This document shows, piece after piece, positions 1 through 34,398 of a DNA stretch of 64,000 bases. Source of the stretch: Hemerocallis citrina. Lineage: Eukaryota > Streptophyta > Magnoliopsida > Asparagales > Asphodelaceae. Both the position numbers and the translations under genes were made by a program. Below the pieces are notes generated by a model. The model did no database searches. It saw only the letters and a program-made list of their open reading frames with translations, and was not told the origin of the DNA. The stretch covers positions 183,976,175 to 184,040,174 of the forward strand of contig CM030362.1 of assembly GCA_017893485.1 (NCBI GenBank). The letters are read 5' to 3'. Each line of letters opens with the position of its first letter. Position 1 is the stretch's first letter.

Positions 1-289
1 ATCTTAGTGCAAAGTTCAAAGCTTATAAATAGATCAACTTTTTACTGTACTTATTTCCGCGTTATGCATACTGTACTGGTGAAAGATGGCATTCAACTAG
101 AAGAACGAATCCTAAATATATTTCCCTTAGAGCTCTATAAAGTCATATAATGTGCTAGTTATTTAGCTCTAGAGAATAACTTTTTTTCCTAATTAATTTC
201 CCAGTTATTTACATTCTAATCTATTCTTTCCAATCATTAGATTTTTTTTAGAATCATATGTAGCAGATTAATTGCGACCAGTGTGATAA

Positions 290-22898
<22,609 letters not shown>

Positions 22899-23467
22899 TA
22901 AGTTTTAAATACAATGGAAACAAAAAAATTCAAAGAAAGAAAAAAGAAGAAAAGAAGTAGAATTGGGGGAAATTAAAGTTGAATCCTAGCTCATAAATTC
23001 ATTTGGATTCACATTCAGTGAACTTATTCGTTGTAAATTACCAATATATCTACGATGTTAACAATGAAGATGAAATTTACAAATGTTACAGGAGGTTCAT
23101 ATCCTTTGCATTTACTGATTTCCTCTCTTTATACTGATTAAGATGATACTTGATTGCCACGAAGTGAAATCCACCCCCTCGTCAATTACTTTTTCGGATT
23201 TAAAATCCATGAAAACAAATTGGAAGTATTGCTTTGTTAGGCATGATATAAACTGTAGGATAATCGTATGGTTAAATCAATTTTTGGTTGAAAATGGACC
23301 TCTCTTCACGTTTTTACGCTTTTTAGCAAAATGAGTGATGATATATTGTTTTGTAAATGATGAACATGAAAAATGAGAGATGATATATTTTGTAAATGAT
23401 GAACATGAGACTTCTATCTGCTTCAATCCCAAAACTTCTAATTTTAACTGTGCTTTTTAATGAAAAA
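22899..23467 (+). other. 3' flank of the IleRS gene up to the gypsy LTR
   Basis: This AT-rich stretch directly follows the stop codon and should hold the 3' untranslated region. I see no canonical AATAAA signal and no convincing coding frame. The gypsy 5' LTR begins about 570 bp after the stop, so the mRNA 3' end must lie in this short interval or inside the LTR. Confidence 0.5.
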
Positions 23468-24050
23468 TGATTCGGGTAAATATTGTGGCAGATCTCGGTC
23501 GAACGATTCTAGTACGAATTGCAAAGCAACAGATTGGGCTTATTGTCAACTTTTCTGCTGTTCCAGGTCAGGTAGCTCCACGACCTTCTGCAGGCATATT
23601 CACGCACTCGGATGAATCACCCGTCATTTGCGCCAGGCGCTTTATCAGTTATGTCGTAACCACACCTCTAAAATCAAGGATCTGATCAATCTAGATCTGA
23701 GATCGAGGGGATTTTAATACCGTCCAGGGATCTCTCCATAACGGATTTCTCCCTAGACCTGTAAATATAGCATCTACTGTACAGTTACAAGGTAATCACT
23801 GTTTTTGCTATAGAATCTCTTTCACTAACTTACTGTCTTCTGACTTAAGCATCGGAGGGTCTGTAGCTAGGAATATTTTCGGTGTTTCAGGCTTCTTTTT
23901 GCAGGTCGGCAAGTAGCTGCTTCCCATCCAATCCACTCAGCACCCCTTCGGATCCAAAACGAAGGTCAGGATCACAGCCGTTTTCTCGAATACAAGAACT
24001 CACATTTTTCTATTGCTCCCACACCCAAAAAACAAAAAACAACATCAACA
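23468..24050 (+). repeat. 5' LTR of the Tat element
   Basis: It aligns with 43930-44515 along its length. Shared blocks include CAGGTAGCTCCACG, ATCAAGGATCTGATCAAT, GGGATCTCTCCATAACGGAT and TGTTTCAG.CTTCTTTTTGC. A likely TATA region is TGTAAATATAGCATCTACTG near 23760. It starts TGATTCGGG and ends near AACATCA. The two LTRs differ at many sites, so the insertion is not recent. Confidence 0.85.
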
Positions 24051-24126
24051 AATTGACACCGTCTGTGGGAAGTTGCAAGTTGATCATACTTCCGATTCGA
24101 GTTTTGATTAGAAGCAATTTGCTCTC

Positions 24127-25702
24127 ATGGCCCCTAAAGCTAAGAACACTGCCGCGGGACCTTGGGTTTCTCCTCCTCTACCGATCCATAGACCCGCGAA
24201 TACCCAAGGGTCACGGAGGCAGCGGGCCGAGAATCCGCAGGGACCGGTTCTGAGTGCATCTCGCTTTATTGCAAGGTAGGCCGAGATGACCTCCGGAATG
24301 TCATCAACAACCGACCGAACCAGGGAGACCTCCGAAAATCAGCTCAGTCGTTCGAGAGGCGAAGCTGAACCGTCGAACCTGGCTCCGAGCTGCAGTGTTC
24401 ATCGTCCCAAGGTCGAGATCAATGGCGCAGCCACTCTTCAAGGGATCACCAACACCCTGACAGCCACAGCGAAGAAGGTCACGTTACTCGTGCCGAGTTC
24501 TGAGAGTTCCAAGTCGAAGTCCTACGAGTACTCCGAGAAAGAACTCGGGATGAACGACATTCAGGTAAGGAACAAATTGAGGATTCTTGGGGAGAAGAAT
24601 CTCACGGGTCGACTAGATCTGGGAATCGGCAGGACGATATCTGAAAACGTTTTCAAGAGATGGAAGACGCCTTGCTCGGATAGGCGAGAACGGGGGACTA
24701 TTTGGTCAGGGTCGTCAACCATCTCGACCTCATTTCTCCACTCGAATCCTCGATGCCCCTATTCCGAGAAATTTCAAGCCTCCCAAGTTCAAGACATACA
24801 ACGGAGAGAAAGATCCTGCTGATCACATAGAGGGGTTCAAAATTCTCATGATGATTCTCAGCACCTCGGATCCTCTCTTATGTCGCGCGTTCCCAGACAC
24901 TCTATGTGGCCTGGCTCGGGAATGGTATTCAAAGCACGCCCTCGGTTCGATTTTCTCTTTCGATCAGCTCGAAGAGAATCTCCTCACACACTTTGTGACC
25001 AGTCGCAAGGCGGAGAAGACGAGCGCTTCCCTTCTGGATCTTAAACAGAAGGACGGAGAGTCCCTCCGGGACTTCGTCCGAAGATTCACTGCCAAAGCCT
25101 GGGAGATCTCCTCCCTCGACGTCGGAGTAGCCTTAGCGGCATTTCGACACAATGTCCCCCATGACCAGTTGAAGGCCTCATTAGCCAAGAAACCACCCTC
25201 GATTTTCCCGACCTTCTCCCTAGTGTCGAGAAATACATCCGAGCCGAAGAGGATTTGCATCCCGGCGGTTGGAAGGAGACCACGGCGAAGGGGAAGAGGA
25301 AGGCGGATGAGTCCAAGGCCCTGAAAAAATTGCAAAAGAACCCTCTGGCCAAAGACGCACGCTTCCGTTCTCCCGGTTCGAGAAGTTCACCCCACTCACT
25401 GCGAGTGTTTCGGCCATCCGCATGGAGATTGAAGACAAAGGGATAGTCAAAATCCCTTCCCCCCCCCCCCACACACACCCCCATCCAACAATAACAACAA
25501 GAAGAGGGACCGAAGGTTCTACTGTCGGTTCCATCGGGACCATGGCCACGAGACCGACAACTGTCGGGCTCTTAAGGAGGAGATTGAAGCACATACAGAA
25601 AGGCTACATAACCGAGTTCACTCAGAATACTAGGCGAGCCTCCCTTCCTCGAAGGGTGGACAAGCATCCGGGGAATAGGTCTCGGGCCAGAGGGAGCCGA
25701 TA
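24127..25702 (+). pseudogene. Tat element gag
   Basis: The likely start is at 24127 (MAPKAKNTAAGPW), with an in-frame TAG near 24277. After a frame change around 24690-24790 it reads the gag core: FKTYNGEKDPADHIEGFK, then LCRAFPDTLCGLAREWYSK, LEENLLTHFVTSRKAEKTSA and DGESLRDFVRRF. A histidine/cysteine segment ([14 protein letters not shown], about 25530) is the nucleocapsid-like part. A run of C's near 25450 and another frame change follow. Gag would form the particle that packages the RNA. Not functional. Confidence 0.85.
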
Positions 25703-25719
25703 GACTAGCTATTCTCCAC

Positions 25720-27436
25720 TGCGTTTATGGTGGACCAATGGGAGGAGACTCGAACACCTCCCACAAAGCTTTCATTCGAGAAGTCAACGTGGTCCACCAT
25801 CAACCACCCCCAAAGGTCAGGGGCTATCGGTATCATTCTCCAACGAAGTCCTCGAGGGTGTCCAACTCCCACATTGCGACACCCCCGTCATCAGCCTCGG
25901 TTTAGCCAATCATGAGGTTCACCACGCCCTTGTTGACAATGGGAGCTTAGTAAATGTTCTGTATCTGGCAGCCTTCGAAGCCCTAAAACTCCCCAGGGAA
26001 AGGCTAAAACCAGCAGAGTACACGTTCAAGAGGTCCTCATGTGCTCCCATCCCGATCGAGGGAATCGTGATCATCGACGTTACTGCCGGGCAGGCTCTGG
26101 CTTCCCGAACCGAAGCATGGACTTCTGGCAGTAAATGTTCAAGCTACATACAACGCCATCCTCGGTCGATCCGGCCTCACATCCATCCAAGCAGACCCTC
26201 AGCGTACCACATGAAGATGAAGTTCTCCACCGAACATGGGGTCGGAGTTGTCCGGGGTAACCAGGAGGCCACCCGAACCTGCTACATGGCCGCTATGGGG
26301 ATGGCAATCCTGCCCCTTGATGCTGTCGAGCTCCCCTTTGAAAGGAGTACGATCGACTCAGAGCAAGTCGATGAACTAAAAGAGGCCCCCTTCTTCAAAG
26401 ACGACCCATCCAAATGGTTCTAAGTGAGCTGATCCCTTCCTCAGGACCTATGGCGAGAAATCATCGGCTGCATCCGTCGAAGTCAGGATTTATTCGCTTA
26501 GGTGCCCTCGGTTATGCCTGGGATCTCTGAGGATCTTATAATGCACAAACTGAGTGTCTATTCAGACTCCAAACTAGTGCAACAGAGACACCGCAGGTTT
26601 GTCCCTGATCGGCAGCAGGCGGTTAAAGAAGAACTACATAAACTCCTCTCCGCCAAGTGCATTCAAGAGGTGAGCTACTCCATGTGGCTGGCCAATGTTG
26701 TGATGGTCAAGAAGCCGAATGGGAAGTGGAGGATCTGCATCGACTTCACTCCGGAGCAACATACCAGAGACTCGTAAACTGGGTTTTCAAAAATCAAATA
26801 GGTTGGAACATGGAGGTGTATGTGGGTGACATGCTCGTCAAAAGCCTCAAAGGCCGAGATCATGTGAAAGATCTTTCGGGGTCCTTCGATCCCACAACAT
26901 GCAGCCAAACCCTTCGAAGTGCGCCTTCGACGTAACATCCAGGAAGTCCCTCAGATTCATGGTCAGCCAATAGGGGATAAAAGCCAACCCCAAAAAAATT
27001 CAGGCCATACTAGACATGGCCCCTCCAAGAAATATCAAGGAAGTATAGTGCCCTACAGGTCGGTAGAAGCTATTGGCTGCTTTCTCTCTAAATTCGGAGA
27101 GAAGTCATTGTCGTTCTTCAAAGCACTTAGGGGAGTTAAAACTTTGAGGGGGGGGGGGGGGGAGGGGATCCAACAGCAAGCTTTCGACCAGTTCAAGGCA
27201 TACTTGGCTAATCCCCCGCTCCTCAGCAAACCCGAGCCGAGCGAAGTTCTCTCTCTCTACCTAGCTGCTTCCGGGCGTGCGCTTAGCGCTGTCTTGGTTT
27301 GGGAGGAAGGCAGGTCGCAGAAGCCGATCTATTATGTCAGCAGAGTCCTCTGTGCCGCCGAGCTCAGGTAATCTAAAGTATAGAAGATGGCCTATGCACT
27401 TATGATGGCAGCGAGAAAGCTTCGTCCATACTTCTA
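25720..27436 (+). pseudogene. Tat element pol, first part: protease, deleted RT, RNase H
   Basis: A protease-like segment reads VDNGSLVNVLYLAAFEALKL near 25930, with Asn next to the catalytic Asp. RT begins near 26530 (HKLSVYSDSKLVQQRHRRF; WLANVVMVKKPNGKWRICID). It then jumps directly to ATYQRLVN and MEVYVGDMLVKS. The RT core between the KPNGKWR and YVDD motifs is deleted, and the YVDD box reads YVGD. RNase H follows (LSLYLAASGRALSAVLVWEE, PIYYVSRVLCAAELR) and stops at 27439, where the solo LTR was inserted. A 15-G run at 27148-27162 shifts the frame. Confidence 0.85.
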
Positions 27437-27438
27437 GG

Positions 27439-28923
27439 TGTTGGTGTATGCCTTTGAGGCCAGTTGTGTATTGACATTACTAGTTGATATTGTATCAGGA
27501 CATTTATTTCATCTTTATACATTTCATTTATTGCGTTATTTATTGTGAATTAAATGAACATAATGAAGTCCTTAGAATAGTAAGTTCAATGTCATGGGAT
27601 ATCAAGTGCATGACTTGATTGTGAGATCCTATTTGCTGAAATCAGAACACTATTCTTAAATGTCCCTAGTCGAGTATTATTGTAAATTAGGACAATGATA
27701 ATACATAAAGACTAGTGTGTGCGTAGATCGATGACCATTCTCATGGGTCATGAGTATGAGATATCAAGTCTTCACATTGGTACATATTAGAGTAATAATG
27801 TACTGGACAGATCCACCATGAGAACTCTGCATGGATCTTTACGTGAGTATCATAAGCGGTTCTCACAGTGACCATGGTGTACGTTGTCCTTTGACTTGAA
27901 GTCACTACGGTTTCCTACATGAGAAATTATATGTTTTAATGCCATCAAACGTTGTCTGTAATAAGGTGATTATAAAGTCGACTATTGGATACACTACAAA
28001 TCATGCGGAGGGATATGAGTGACTTAGATAGGATTTGTCCCTCTTACATAACATGAGCGATATCTGTGAGCCCATTGATTGAGTGAGACTGCAAAATGCA
28101 TGGTCGTGCTCAAATGAGTCAATATGAGATATTGATTTCATTTGTTTTAGTAAGTCTACTCGGACATCAAGAAACCAAATATTGAACTATACAAGCCTTG
28201 TGGTCAATTAAGATATCTGGGCAAATGGATTGGACTACATGGTAACATTGATCACAGATAGGTTATGTCAAATTATTGACTTTCTCGTTACTTGAGTAGC
28301 AGTGATGTATTGCTAGATACCACTTGCTGTTTGTAATACTCGAATATGATTTTAGTATTACTGTCAACGTAATGGGAACCTATAGGGTCACACACTTAGA
28401 ATGGATCGAAATTGGGATTTAAATTCATGAGATAAATTTAATTGGGAATCCTAGTAAGACTTGGAAACCTGACATGGTTGGGTAATTAATTAGATTAAAT
28501 GGACCAACTAAAGTTGGAAGGCCCACACACGAAACTGACCCAGGTCAGACTGTGAGCCCAACCGCCTCACCAGTCTCTTAGGGTTGTTTTTCTGCACCTA
28601 TATATATGATAAATTTTTGTGGAAAAGACGCATGAGAAAATCCTAGCCATTACAGAAACTGTAAGAGAGAAAGATCGTGAAGGACATTCTCTTCCCACGG
28701 CTAGTATCGTGGTGTGAGGGAGAGCTTGATTTGATCCATTCGTGTGGTTACAGTAGACCTTTGCAGTGCTGTGATTGACATAACTTGGAGACACCTGATC
28801 TATCTTTAAGGTATAATTCCTAAACACAATTTATGGTTTTTCGCTTGGATCCATAGCTAGGTTTCGATATTTTGTGATTTTTCCGCCGTGTTTTTAATCT
28901 GTGATTGCCATCTGAACTTAACA
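27439..28923 (+). mobile_element. Solo LTR, 1,485 bp, inserted in Tat pol
   Basis: It begins TGTTGGTGTATGCC and ends GAACTTAACA (TGTT...AACA). The flanking 5-bp repeats are CTAGG (27434-27438) and CCAGG (28924-28928), one mismatch apart. Removing the insert rejoins the pol reading LRPYF-x-AHSM. A TATA box CTATATATATGATAAA lies near 28598, consistent with plus orientation. Length and layout suggest a Copia-type LTR. No internal coding region. Confidence 0.83.
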
Positions 28924-28928
28924 CCAGG

Positions 28929-29480
28929 CCCACTCCATGAGGTCCTTACAGACCAACCTTTCAAGCATGTACTCCATAAACTTGAGACATCAGCTATAAG
29001 CCCCGAACTGCAATCAAGGGCCAAATGCTTGCTGAATTCATAATCCAGTATACCATTCCTAATACATCCAAAGTCCGGAAAGACGAGCCAGAGTGGGAGC
29101 ACTACATTGATGGGTCGTCCTGCGAAGGCGGGAGAGGGGCCAGAGTCATACTTGGGGGCCCAGATGTCTTCGTTCTCAAATACTCTCTTTGCCTCAACTT
29201 TCCGACCTCCAACAACGATGAAAAATACGAGGCAATGATCGCAGGACTCCTCTTGGCCCGTAAAGCAGGAGACAAACATGTAAGGATTTTTAGCGACTCC
29301 CAACTTGTCGTCAATCAGATTTTCGAGGACTACGAGGCTCGCGATGCCCGAATGATCCAAACCTGGCACGCATTCGACTTCTTCTCTCGAATTTTCTAGA
29401 AGAAACAATGACTCGGATCCCTCAGGAACAGAATACCCAAGGCGGACACTCTCTCTAAACTGGCTTCTTCCTCATTCGAA
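28929..29480 (+). pseudogene. Tat element second (archaeal-like) RNase H
   Basis: The frame from 29025 reads MLAEFIIQYTIPN, YIDGSSCEGGRGARVILGGP, NNDEKYEAMIAGLLLARKAG and RIFSDSQLVVNQI. The acidic residues in DGS, (E)KYEAM and FSDSQLV are those of an RNase H fold. A second RNase H after the RT-linked one is a Tat-clade trait. A TAG interrupts it after FSRIF, and the linker to integrase continues in another frame. Confidence 0.85.
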
Positions 29481-29489
29481 GGATTAGAT

Positions 29490-30792
29490 CACACTGTCTT
29501 GGTGGAGGTTATCCTAAAACCCAGCATCGAAATCGCCAAACCGCCCAAAGTCAATTGCATCGACTCACCCGTGGGGGCAACAACTTGGATGGACCCAATC
29601 TTGAACTTCCTAAGGGCGGGTGAACTCCCCCAAAATCCAATTGAAGCCAAAAAGGCTCGGACCCGTTCGGAGAGGTTCACACTCATCGACGACACACTCT
29701 TCAAATGCTCATACACCAAGGTGGATGGGAGACCTTATCTCCGCTAAATCATGAGGATGCCAAATACGCATTAGAAGAGATGCACGAAGAAATTGGCAGC
29801 TGCCACATGGGCAACATAAAACTTGCAAGGAAAGTACTCAATCATAGGAAACTATTGGCTGACCCTCTTCCAAGATGCTCAGGACTTTGTGAGAAAATGC
29901 GGCCCTTGTCAATGGTACTCCTCCATTTGACACGCTCCTCGAGCCGAGATGAAATTACTTGCTAGTCTGGTCCCCGTTGCTATGTGAGGGATGGACCTAG
30001 TCGGCCCCTTTCCAAAGGCAACTAGCCAGAAGCGCTTCCTCATCACCACCAAAGACTATTTTACCAAGTGGGTCGAGGCAGAATCACTCACCACCATAAC
30101 CGAGCAGCAATCACAATAATTTTTTTTGGAATAACATCGTTTGCCGATTTAGTATTCCTCGAATTCTTGTCACCGACAATGGTACCCAATTCGCTGATAA
30201 AAACTTATGCAAGTTCTGTGCTGACCTGGGGATCCAAAAATGGTTCTCTTCAGTTTCGTACTCCCAGTCCAATGGCCCGGCTAAAAACTGAAGAAGCAGA
30301 TCCTGGACAGACTGAAGAAACGACTGGACAACTCGCCAAAAGGCCTAAGGGTCAAAGAGCTACCGAGCGTCCCTATGCAACCTAACTTTCAAAACCAAAG
30401 CAGTCATTCCTCTAGAGGTCGGTCTTCCCTATCCACGCATCATAAGCTTCGCTAAAAGTTCCAACTCAGCAAGCCTAAGAGCCGACAACGATCTCCTTGA
30501 CGAGGTGCGCGAAAAATCGGCTATCAGAAGGAACATCTACCAACAGAGGGTCGAGCGCTTCTATAATCAGAAGGTATGACCGACTAACATTAAAGAGGGC
30601 GACCTTGTGCTCCGATATCTCGCCATCTCCGAACCTACCAAGAAAGCAAAACTCGCTCCAAATTGGGAAGGTCCTTATAAGGTCTCCAATGTGGTTTGTC
30701 TAGAAACCTACCGAATCGAAGACCTGGGGGTCAAGGCAGTCAAGAAAACTTCGAATACGGAGCACCTGATTAAGTTCCATGAAAGTCCTTAA
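29490..30792 (+). pseudogene. Tat element integrase
   Basis: Linker and integrase are split over several frames: EIAKPPKVNCIDSPVGATTW, DAKYALEEMHEEIGSCHMGN, a zinc-binding remnant (VRKCGPCQWYS), GMDLVGPFPKAT (stop just before, first acidic site), VTDNGTQFADKN (second), and the region NGPAKN, where the usual Glu codon reads AAA. The C-terminal part reads KAKLAPNWEGPYKVSNVV and NTEHLIKFHESP before TAA at 30792. At least five stops or frameshifts; the catalytic Glu is lost. Confidence 0.82.
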
Positions 30793-30904
30793 AATGATTC
30801 AAACGTAACAACGCAAATGTAATAAGTGCTAGCTCTCCGTGGCCACCGGATGAAGTTGTTTCAGTTTCATCAATCAATCTTTGCCTACTCCTTTTAAAGG
30901 TGTC

Positions 30905-31620
30905 AATTGTTGCCATGGAAAGATTACCTCGACTCTGAGTCATATGCAATTCTCACTGCTAAGTCTAAACCTCGGGGAAAGAGTGCCTCGACTCTGAGTC
31001 TTCACAGTTCTCACTGCTAAGTCTAAACCTTGGAAAGAGTACCTCGACTCTAAGTCATGCAGTTCTCACTACCAAGTCGAAACCTCAGAAAGAGTACCCT
31101 GAAAGGGTACCTCGACTCTAAGTCATGGAGTTCTCACTACCAAGTCAAAACCTCGGAAAGAGTATCTCGACTTTGAGTCTTACGCTATTCCCACTGCTAA
31201 GTCTAAACCTCAAAAAGAGTACCTCGATTCTGAGTCTTACGCTGTTCCTATTGCTAAGTCTAAACCTCAGAAAGAGTACTTCGAAAGATACCTCGACTTT
31301 GAGTCTTACACACTTCTCATTGCTAAGTCTAAACCTTAGAAAGAGTACATCAAAATAGTACATCGACTCTGAGTCTTCCGTAGTTCTCACTACTAAGTCT
31401 AACCCTCAGAAAGAGTACCTCGACTTTGAGTCTTACACAGTTTTCACTACTAAGTCTAAACCTCAGAAAGAGTACATCGACTCTAAGTCTCACGCAGTTC
31501 TCACTGCTTAATCAAAACATCAGAAAAAGGACCTTAGAAGAGTACTTCGACTTTGAGTATTATGAAGTTTTCACTGCTTTGTCTAGAGCCTGGGAATCGC
31601 CTCGACCCCGAACTTAATGT
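30905..31620. repeat. Degenerate tandem repeat, about 55-75 bp unit, ~10 copies
   Basis: Units carry AGAGTACCTCGACTCTGAGT, then TTCTCACTGCTAAGTCTAAA and CCTCAGAA. Lengths vary because some units insert an extra GAAAGGGTACCTCGA piece. The block sits between the integrase stop and the antisense gene. Tandem repeats in this spacer are known for Tat/Ogre-type elements. The open frames here repeat the same peptide and are not genes. Confidence 0.85.
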
Positions 31621-31808
31621 GGATCTCACCACTGCCTATAATTCAACATCTCAGATCTCAACAAAAACATGTTAGTCTACTGAAAAAGATAAATTTTATT
31701 GATTGAAAGGTGATTACAAAGGCGGTGGTCAGTCCGCAAGAAGGCATAGGTACAAATAACTTATTAATGGCTTTGCGGGGTAGATCCTTTCTCGTTAGAG
31801 GCAAGAGA

Positions 31809-34398
31809 TCATTTCTCAACAACCGCAACATCATGCTCTGCATACCGCTGCAAGTCCTCTACTTTCACATCAAAGGCAAAGCCCTCGATCTTGAGACACA
31901 TATACCTTATCTTCATGTGTGTAAGGGCCACACTGTACCCCTTATCCTGAGCATCGAGCACCTGCAGTACGGTCTCATCCAACTCCGTCTTGTCCTTATT
32001 CGCCCACTGAGCCGCCTCATCCAGCTTGCCTCGCAGTCATTCCATACTAGTCGTTCCTCACCCCATCTCTCATTCTCAGCCAGTAACTCCTGTCGAGCCT
32101 TTTTCTCCCCCTCCAACTCCTTCTCAGCATCCTTAACAACCCGCCAAAGCTCCTGATTCAGGCGTACCAACTCCCTAAAATTCTCCTCGGATTTCAAAGC
32201 CTGTGCGAGCATCGCACCGAGTCTTCGCTTCAACTCAGCCCCAGTGACAACAACCTGCAGAAAGGAAATATTAGAGAAAATAAAAACCATGGAAGGACAC
32301 CGACGACAAGTAAAAGATCCTTACCAAGACCGAAGCTTGAGCCCAACGAGTGTAAACTTCATCCTGGGCCTCCTTCTTTAGGGACACTAGTTCTCTGGGA
32401 GTAGCCAGATTTTTGACCACTTGGGTCATATTCATGTCGTTCGTCATCAGATCCGCCTCCGTGATAGTCCAGGAGGGAATCCACACCTTCACTGGCAATG
32501 GCGGCTTTAGTGCCGTCCCACAACTGGGTTGCGGAGTTTCCTCGGTGGCGACCGATGACTCTGTAACGTTCGGAGGGTCAACATCCTTGCCCTTCGTCTT
32601 CTTCTGCGGAGGTGCGACTGAAGAAGGAGAGTGGGGGCGCTTCGAAGATCCCCCCTTGGTCTTCGCCTGACTTGGCCTACCCCTTGACCGTCTTCTTCTC
32701 CACTTCTACCTTGGTCTTCGCCCCTGCCTTGGTTCAAGGGTCAGCTTTGTCCTTAGCCTCGATCGCCTCCTTCTCAGCCTTCCTAGCTAGGAGTCTTTCC
32801 ATCAAAAGTGCATCGGAAATCATGATTGAAAGAAGAATAAAATTGTTAAGGGAGTAGCGAAGGTAATGAAGGAAAATTGTGTAGGGAAAGCATCCAGAAG
32901 AAAGCAATATATAGGCATGAAAGGGACATTGAATACTATGCACTCACAAAGCAAGCATGGAACACGTGGGTTACTAGACTGTTGGTTTCTCGTCAGCGAG
33001 ACCTTTCGAATTCCCACTCCGAGCTCTTGTTGCTCTGAAGTTCGGTGTCCTACACGGTCTCAATCACAAACAAGACCCGAGTCTCCAACGCCTCCACCTA
33101 AGATGATAATCCGATCTCGAAGGATCATCAGAAAATTTCAAAGTTCACAACAAAATCAAGGCTTAATAATATAAAATGTCTGTGTTCGGCAAAACACAAC
33201 GAAATTTTAAAGCTAAGGCAAGGGGGGCTCCTTCTCAGAAGTCGAACGAGCATAGATTCCTCCTAGGAACCTGGGAATAAATCTAACATCTGGTCCCAAC
33301 TACGAAGGAATCTCGGTGGGGGTCATGAGCGAAACCCTTGGCGAGGGTAGAACGCGTTCATCACTTACATCTTTAAAGGCCCTATGAGTAGGACAGACAC
33401 CAACCCCCAGGCCACAGGGAATCACACGAGGAGTCGCTGGAGAAGTAACAAATTTTGGGGCGTATTCAAGATGGTCGTGGTTGAGATGGGGGTATTCCCG
33501 CCGGATGCGCTTGATGGCTTGTTTGAAACCACGGTCCTCACCATCGAGAATTCATCTGCATCACCCACTAACTCCGACGGGGCTTTGGCTAATTGGCGCT
33601 CCAGCACATCTTTCTCCTTCAATAGTGCCCTGTGGGCAGATCGTTCTTCACCCGGGTCATCCTCTGGTTCCGCCAGCTTCTTCTCCAATTCCTTAACTTT
33701 CTTCTCCAAGGCCTCGATGTGCTCATGCTCCTCCTTGCATCTTTTCTTATATCATTCCGCCTCCGATCCGCGAGGCCGAGCAAGCGCTCAAACTGCCTCC
33801 TCATCTCGGCACCGTAGTGGGCGACCTCTAGGGAAAACTCAGAAAGTTAGCGAGGAATGGTTACACTTACAATGCAAAATTCTTGAACACTTACTAGTAT
33901 GACCCCTTGAGAAAAAAGAAGGAAACACGAATTTGTGGGATCTTGGGTGAGAGCCTTACGGTCACTCGGACGAGCAAGGTTCTCCACTACTTCTCGAGCC
34001 ATCTCTAACTCCATGACGGAGTCAAGCTCCCCCACCGACCAGTCTGGTCTGGAGAGCCCCACAGCCTCGTCGACGATCCTTAACAACCTCTCACCCAATT
34101 GCCTCCTCGGAGCCTCCTCCAGGCCATGAACCTTCAAAGCCTTGGGTTTCTTCGGCAAGTTCTCCGAGGCGAGCACCTCGATCTTCCTCTTGCCCTTACG
34201 GTCAACTGTCGATGCCTCCTGAGGCTCTGGAGCTAGGGAAAGCGTCACACCAACACTTGTAGTAAAAAATAGATATCAGATAAGGAAATATACCAGTACA
34301 ATAAGCCAAGAGCAAAAAAACCTACACGAGCGAACTAAACTTAAACCAGCGTCGACCAACCTCCCTTCTGACATTTGCGGCCAGTCGACACTAGCGCC
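31809..34398 (-). pseudogene. Antisense gene of the Tat element, downstream part (coiled coil)
   Basis: On the minus strand it continues from 42253 across the nested array. From 34248 it reads TLSLAPEPQEASTVDRKGKR and EVLASENLPKKPKALKVHGL, a basic nuclear-type segment. Next come RPSDRKALTQD, a coiled-coil region rich in Glu, Lys and Arg (MEKKVKELEKKLAEPEDD; ELKRRLGAMLAQALKSEENF; EKELEGEKKARQELLAENER), and an end HMKIRYMCLKIEGFAFDVKV...EHDVAVVEK with TGA at 31809-31811. Several spacers (for example 32270-32300, and a GTAGG...CAAG stretch near 34260-34320) look like introns. Its role in the element is not known. Confidence 0.65.

Noticed and set aside
31125..31617. Repetitive serine/leucine open frames
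   Set aside because: They are the translated tandem repeat; the same peptide appears on both strands.
30905..31620. CRISPR-like repeat spacing
   Set aside because: The array is a degenerate tandem repeat without unique spacers, in a plant retroelement.
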